Positions 61,904 to 64,000 of a stretch of 64,000 bases of DNA are shown piece by piece (position 1 is the first letter of the stretch; every line of letters begins with the position of its first letter). The stretch is taken from the NCBI GenBank assembly GCA_963825585.1, contig CAWGTX010000001.1:806001-870000 (forward strand), in the 5' to 3' direction. Position numbers and translations under genes: made by a program. Under the pieces are notes generated by a model. That model was given only the letters and a program-made list of their open reading frames with translations. It was not told where the DNA came from and ran no database searches. Origin of the DNA: JAOUGY01 sp963825585 (GTDB taxonomy: Bacteria > Actinomycetota > Acidimicrobiia > Spongiisociales > ZC4RG35).

Positions 61904-63003
61904 TGCGGTATCCGATTGCGCCCGGACGTCCGGTTGTGGTCAAGGTGGGGTCGTCGAGTCTCACGTCTTCCGGTGGCATCGACGACGCGTCGATCAACGC
62001 GGTAGTCGACCAGGTGGCTGTGGCCTGGAGCACGGGGCGACCGGTGGCACTGGTGACGTCCGGCGCGGTCGCAGCCGGTCTTCCCGCCCTGGGCCTGACA
62101 TCGCGGCCGACCGAAGTGGTCGATCTGCAGGTGGCGGCTGCGGTCGGTCAGGGTCGTCTGATGGCCCGCTACATCGATGCATTCGACAAGCGGGGAATCG
62201 TGGCCGGTCAGGTGCTGCTCACCAAGGCGGTGCTGGCCGATCGCGACCAGTACCTCCACGCCCGCCAGGCACTCGAACGCATGATGAGCCAGCGGATCGT
62301 GCCGATCGTCAACGAGAACGACACGGTGGCGGTCGAGGAGCTCAAGATCGGTGACAACGACCGCCTGGCGGCGCTCGTTTCCCACCTGGTGTCCGCCGGT
62401 TTGCTCGTGCTGCTCACCGACACCCCCGGTCTTCTCACCTCCGACCCTCGGGTGGATGTATCGGCCGAGTTGCTCTCGGCGGTGCGGCACACCGACGAGG
62501 TTCTCGACCGGCTCGCCGCCGGTGGCGCCGGGCCACTCGGCTCGGGCGGGATCGCCACCAAGGTCGCCGCCGCCCGCATGGCGGCGTGGTCGGGCGTTCC
62601 CACCGTCGTGGCACCCGCGTCGGACCACAGTGCGGTGGCAGCGGCGGTGGCGGGTGAGGACATCGGGACCTGGGTCGGCCCCCAGCCGTCACGGTTGCCG
62701 GCCAGAAAACTGTGGATCGCCTTCGGTCAGCCGGCGGAGGGATCGATCGCGATCGACGCCGGGGCTGTGCACGCGATCGTGGAAGGCGGCCGCTCGCTGT
62801 TGCCGGTGGGCGTCATCTCCGTTGTCGGCGAGTTCTCAACGGGGACGGCGGTAGAGATCGTCGGGCCGAGCGGAGCGGTCATCGCCAAGGGTGTCACCCG
62901 ATTGGGTGCCGGTGAGCTGCGACGTGTCGCAGGCCTTCGCTCGGATGTCGCCGGCGGCGAGGTGGTCCATCGCGACGACCTCGTGGTGCTCGTCGGTCGT
63001 TGA
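61903..63003 (+). CDS. proB: Glutamate 5-kinase
   Basis: The 366-residue enzyme makes gamma-glutamyl phosphate, the first step to proline. Seen are VVVKVGSSSLTSSGG, NENDTVAVEELKIGDNDRLAALV, LLTDTPGLLTSDPR, GTGGIATK-like GSGGIATKVAAARMA and a C-terminal PUA domain (from about residue 275). Two adjacent ATGs exist (61900, 61903); GAGGA supports the second. The partner proA is not in the window. Confidence 0.94.
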   Translation: MRYPIAPGRPVVVKVGSSSLTSSGGIDDASINAVVDQVAVAWSTGRPVALVTSGAVAAGLPALGLTSRPTEVVDLQVAAAVGQGRLMARYIDAFDKRGIVAGQVLLTKAVLADRDQYLHARQALERMMSQRIVPIVNENDTVAVEELKIGDNDRLAALVSHLVSAGLLVLLTDTPGLLTSDPRVDVSAELLSAVRHTDEVLDRLAAGGAGPLGSGGIATKVAAARMAAWSGVPTVVAPASDHSAVAAAVAGEDIGTWVGPQPSRLPARKLWIAFGQPAEGSIAIDAGAVHAIVEGGRSLLPVGVISVVGEFSTGTAVEIVGPSGAVIAKGVTRLGAGELRRVAGLRSDVAGGEVVHRDDLVVLVGR

Positions 63004-63004
63004 A

Positions 63005-63541
63005 TCACTGCTTTGGGTTGAGCAACCGCCAGCGGGCTCGTCCCCACAGGCCCGCCCCCAGTGCGATCATGACAACCGACGCAGCCAGGAGACCCATCTC
63101 CGGTGCCGGGGGTTCGAACGGGCGTGAAGGTTCCACTAGTACCACCGATGTGGCGTCGATGAACGTGTCGCCTCCGGTGTCGGGATCGGCGTACCGGAAG
63201 GTCCCGGTCAGGCGGACCACCGGCCCTCGCACCTGGTAGCCACCGGGAGGTCCCCAGTCCGCCGAGAAGATCTGAGTGGGAAGCCGAACGCCCATGCCGA
63301 CGTTTCCGCCGGAGAGTCTTCCGGTCTCGATGAGAGGGTCGCGAACATAGTCGTCGTCATTCACCTGGACCCACAGGTGGTCACCGCGATCCGAATAGTC
63401 GCCGATGATCTCGCCTTCGACGGTCACCTCGAGGCCATTCCAGGCCGCCGATTCGGCATCGAGTTCGGCGATGGACACCTCGGTGGCCGCAGCCGGTAAC
63501 GCCAGCCACGTCAAGGCGATGGCAATGGTCAGCGTTTTCAC
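63005..63541 (-). CDS. Secreted, C-terminally anchored OB-fold-like protein
   Basis: The 178-residue protein has a signal peptide (LTIAIALTWLALPAAATE), an OB-fold-like centre (WNGLEVTVEGEIIGDYSDRGDHLWVQVND; shown in parts WNGLEVTVEGEII and HLWVQVNDDDY) and a C-terminal membrane segment (LLAASVVMIALGAGLWG) with a basic end. Its GTG start overlaps the trkH stop by 4 bp, so it is coupled to trkH. The role is not known; a link to potassium uptake is suggested only by position. Confidence 0.65.
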   Translation of the reverse strand: MKTLTIAIALTWLALPAAATEVSIAELDAESAAWNGLEVTVEGEIIGDYSDRGDHLWVQVNDDDYVRDPLIETGRLSGGNVGMGVRLPTQIFSADWGPPGGYQVRGPVVRLTGTFRYADPDTGGDTFIDATSVVLVEPSRPFEPPAPEMGLLAASVVMIALGAGLWGRARWRLLNPKQ

Positions 63542-64000
63542 TTGCCACGCACCGTCGAGAAGAGGAATCCGAGGAGGGCGAAGGCGGCGATGAACTCGAG
63601 ACGTCCCACCCACATCTGGAGGATCATGACGGTCTTCATGAGCGTGGGCATGGTCGGTGAGGTGATTCCCACGGAGAGGCCAACGTTGGCGCTGGCGCTC
63701 ACGGACTCGAAGAGCGACTCCTGGATTCCGTAGCCGTGAGCCATCCCGACAGCCCCGCCCAGGAGGTAGAGGCCCACGTACAACAGCGACACAGCCATCA
63801 CGGACTGTGCCAGCTTCGGATTCAGCCGCTGGCGACCGTACTGCTGATAGGTGTTGCTCACAACGGCACGCTCCGGCAGCAGGGCGGAACGTACGGTGTC
63901 CGCCAAGGCGCGAATGGTGAGACCGATGCGGAGCGATTTGACACCGCCGGCGGTGGAGGAGCTCATGCCGCCCAGTGCCATCGCGATCATCATGCCGACG
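63538..64000 (-). CDS. trkH: Potassium uptake protein TrkH, C-terminal part (partial)
   Basis: The frame enters from the right edge on the reverse strand. It contains GMSSSTAGGVKSLRIGL, the typical TrkH/KtrB selectivity-filter-adjacent motif, the LLYVGLYLLGGAVGMAHGYG segment, FESVSASANVGLSVGITSP (last selectivity-filter repeat), and VMILQMWVGRLEFIAAF. It forms the membrane channel of a K+ uptake system. The N terminus lies outside the window. It is followed by the coupled OB-like gene. Confidence 0.9.
   Translation of the reverse strand, partial: VGMMIAMALGGMSSSTAGGVKSLRIGLTIRALADTVRSALLPERAVVSNTYQQYGRQRLNPKLAQSVMAVSLLYVGLYLLGGAVGMAHGYGIQESLFESVSASANVGLSVGITSPTMPTLMKTVMILQMWVGRLEFIAAFALLGFLFSTVRGK

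Overview
The window is 64 kb of high-GC bacterial chromosome with dense coding. Its gene content points to Actinobacteriota. Markers are a DUF3499 protein, a DUF5719-like secreted protein, an F420-type luciferase-like oxidoreductase, an Rv2578c-type radical SAM protein, long-form HPF, mreBCD with mrdA and rodA, and many start codons placed 6-10 nt after a TANNNT -10 box. I infer a class such as Acidimicrobiia, but no rRNA is present to confirm it. The region is mostly core housekeeping sequence. No phage, insertion sequence, CRISPR array or biosynthetic cluster was seen.

Layout. 0-10 kb: secreted and small zinc-ribbon proteins, a large membrane protein, a family 2 glycosyltransferase, a lipoprotein with three internal repeats, phosphomannomutase and S-adenosylhomocysteinase. 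10-21 kb: comF, hpf, a response regulator, secA, prfB (with the classical +1 frameshift), ftsE-ftsX-M23 endopeptidase, smpB and the tmRNA gene. 21-25 kb: a VapBC-type toxin-antitoxin pair, a decayed stretch with a ChaB remnant, and a TldD/PmbA protease pair whose tldD carries a one-base frameshift. 25-38 kb: nuclease-like protein, tRNA-editing protein, radical SAM protein, F420 oxidoreductase, acyl-CoA dehydrogenase, methyltransferase, two gene remnants (a PhnD-like binding protein and an ABC ATPase/permease chimera), isomerase, kinase, pdxH, MBL hydrolase, rph, rdgB. 37.5-42 kb: an 85-bp tandem repeat block next to tRNA-Leu, a phytase-like secreted protein, and five tRNA genes, three of them inside nested inverted repeats. 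42-64 kb: tig-clpP-clpX, valS (three indels), folC, ndk, mreBCD-mrdA-rodA, tdk, rng, a LacI-family pseudogene, rplU-rpmA-obgE-proB, an OB-like secreted protein and the C-terminal part of TrkH.

The genes form several short functional runs: division (ftsEX plus its hydrolase), trans-translation (smpB plus ssrA), protein folding and turnover (tig, clpP, clpX), rod elongation (mreBCD, PBP2, RodA) and the ribosome-linked rplU-rpmA-obgE run.

The most unusual signal is intergenic. At least four families of short tandem arrays, all with a 7-bp period, sit between genes, often as inverted pairs. A second signal is decay: several remnants and frameshifts lie in this window. Some (valS, tldD) may be sequence errors, while others (LacI, the ABC chimera, PhnD, ChaB) look like genuine gene loss.
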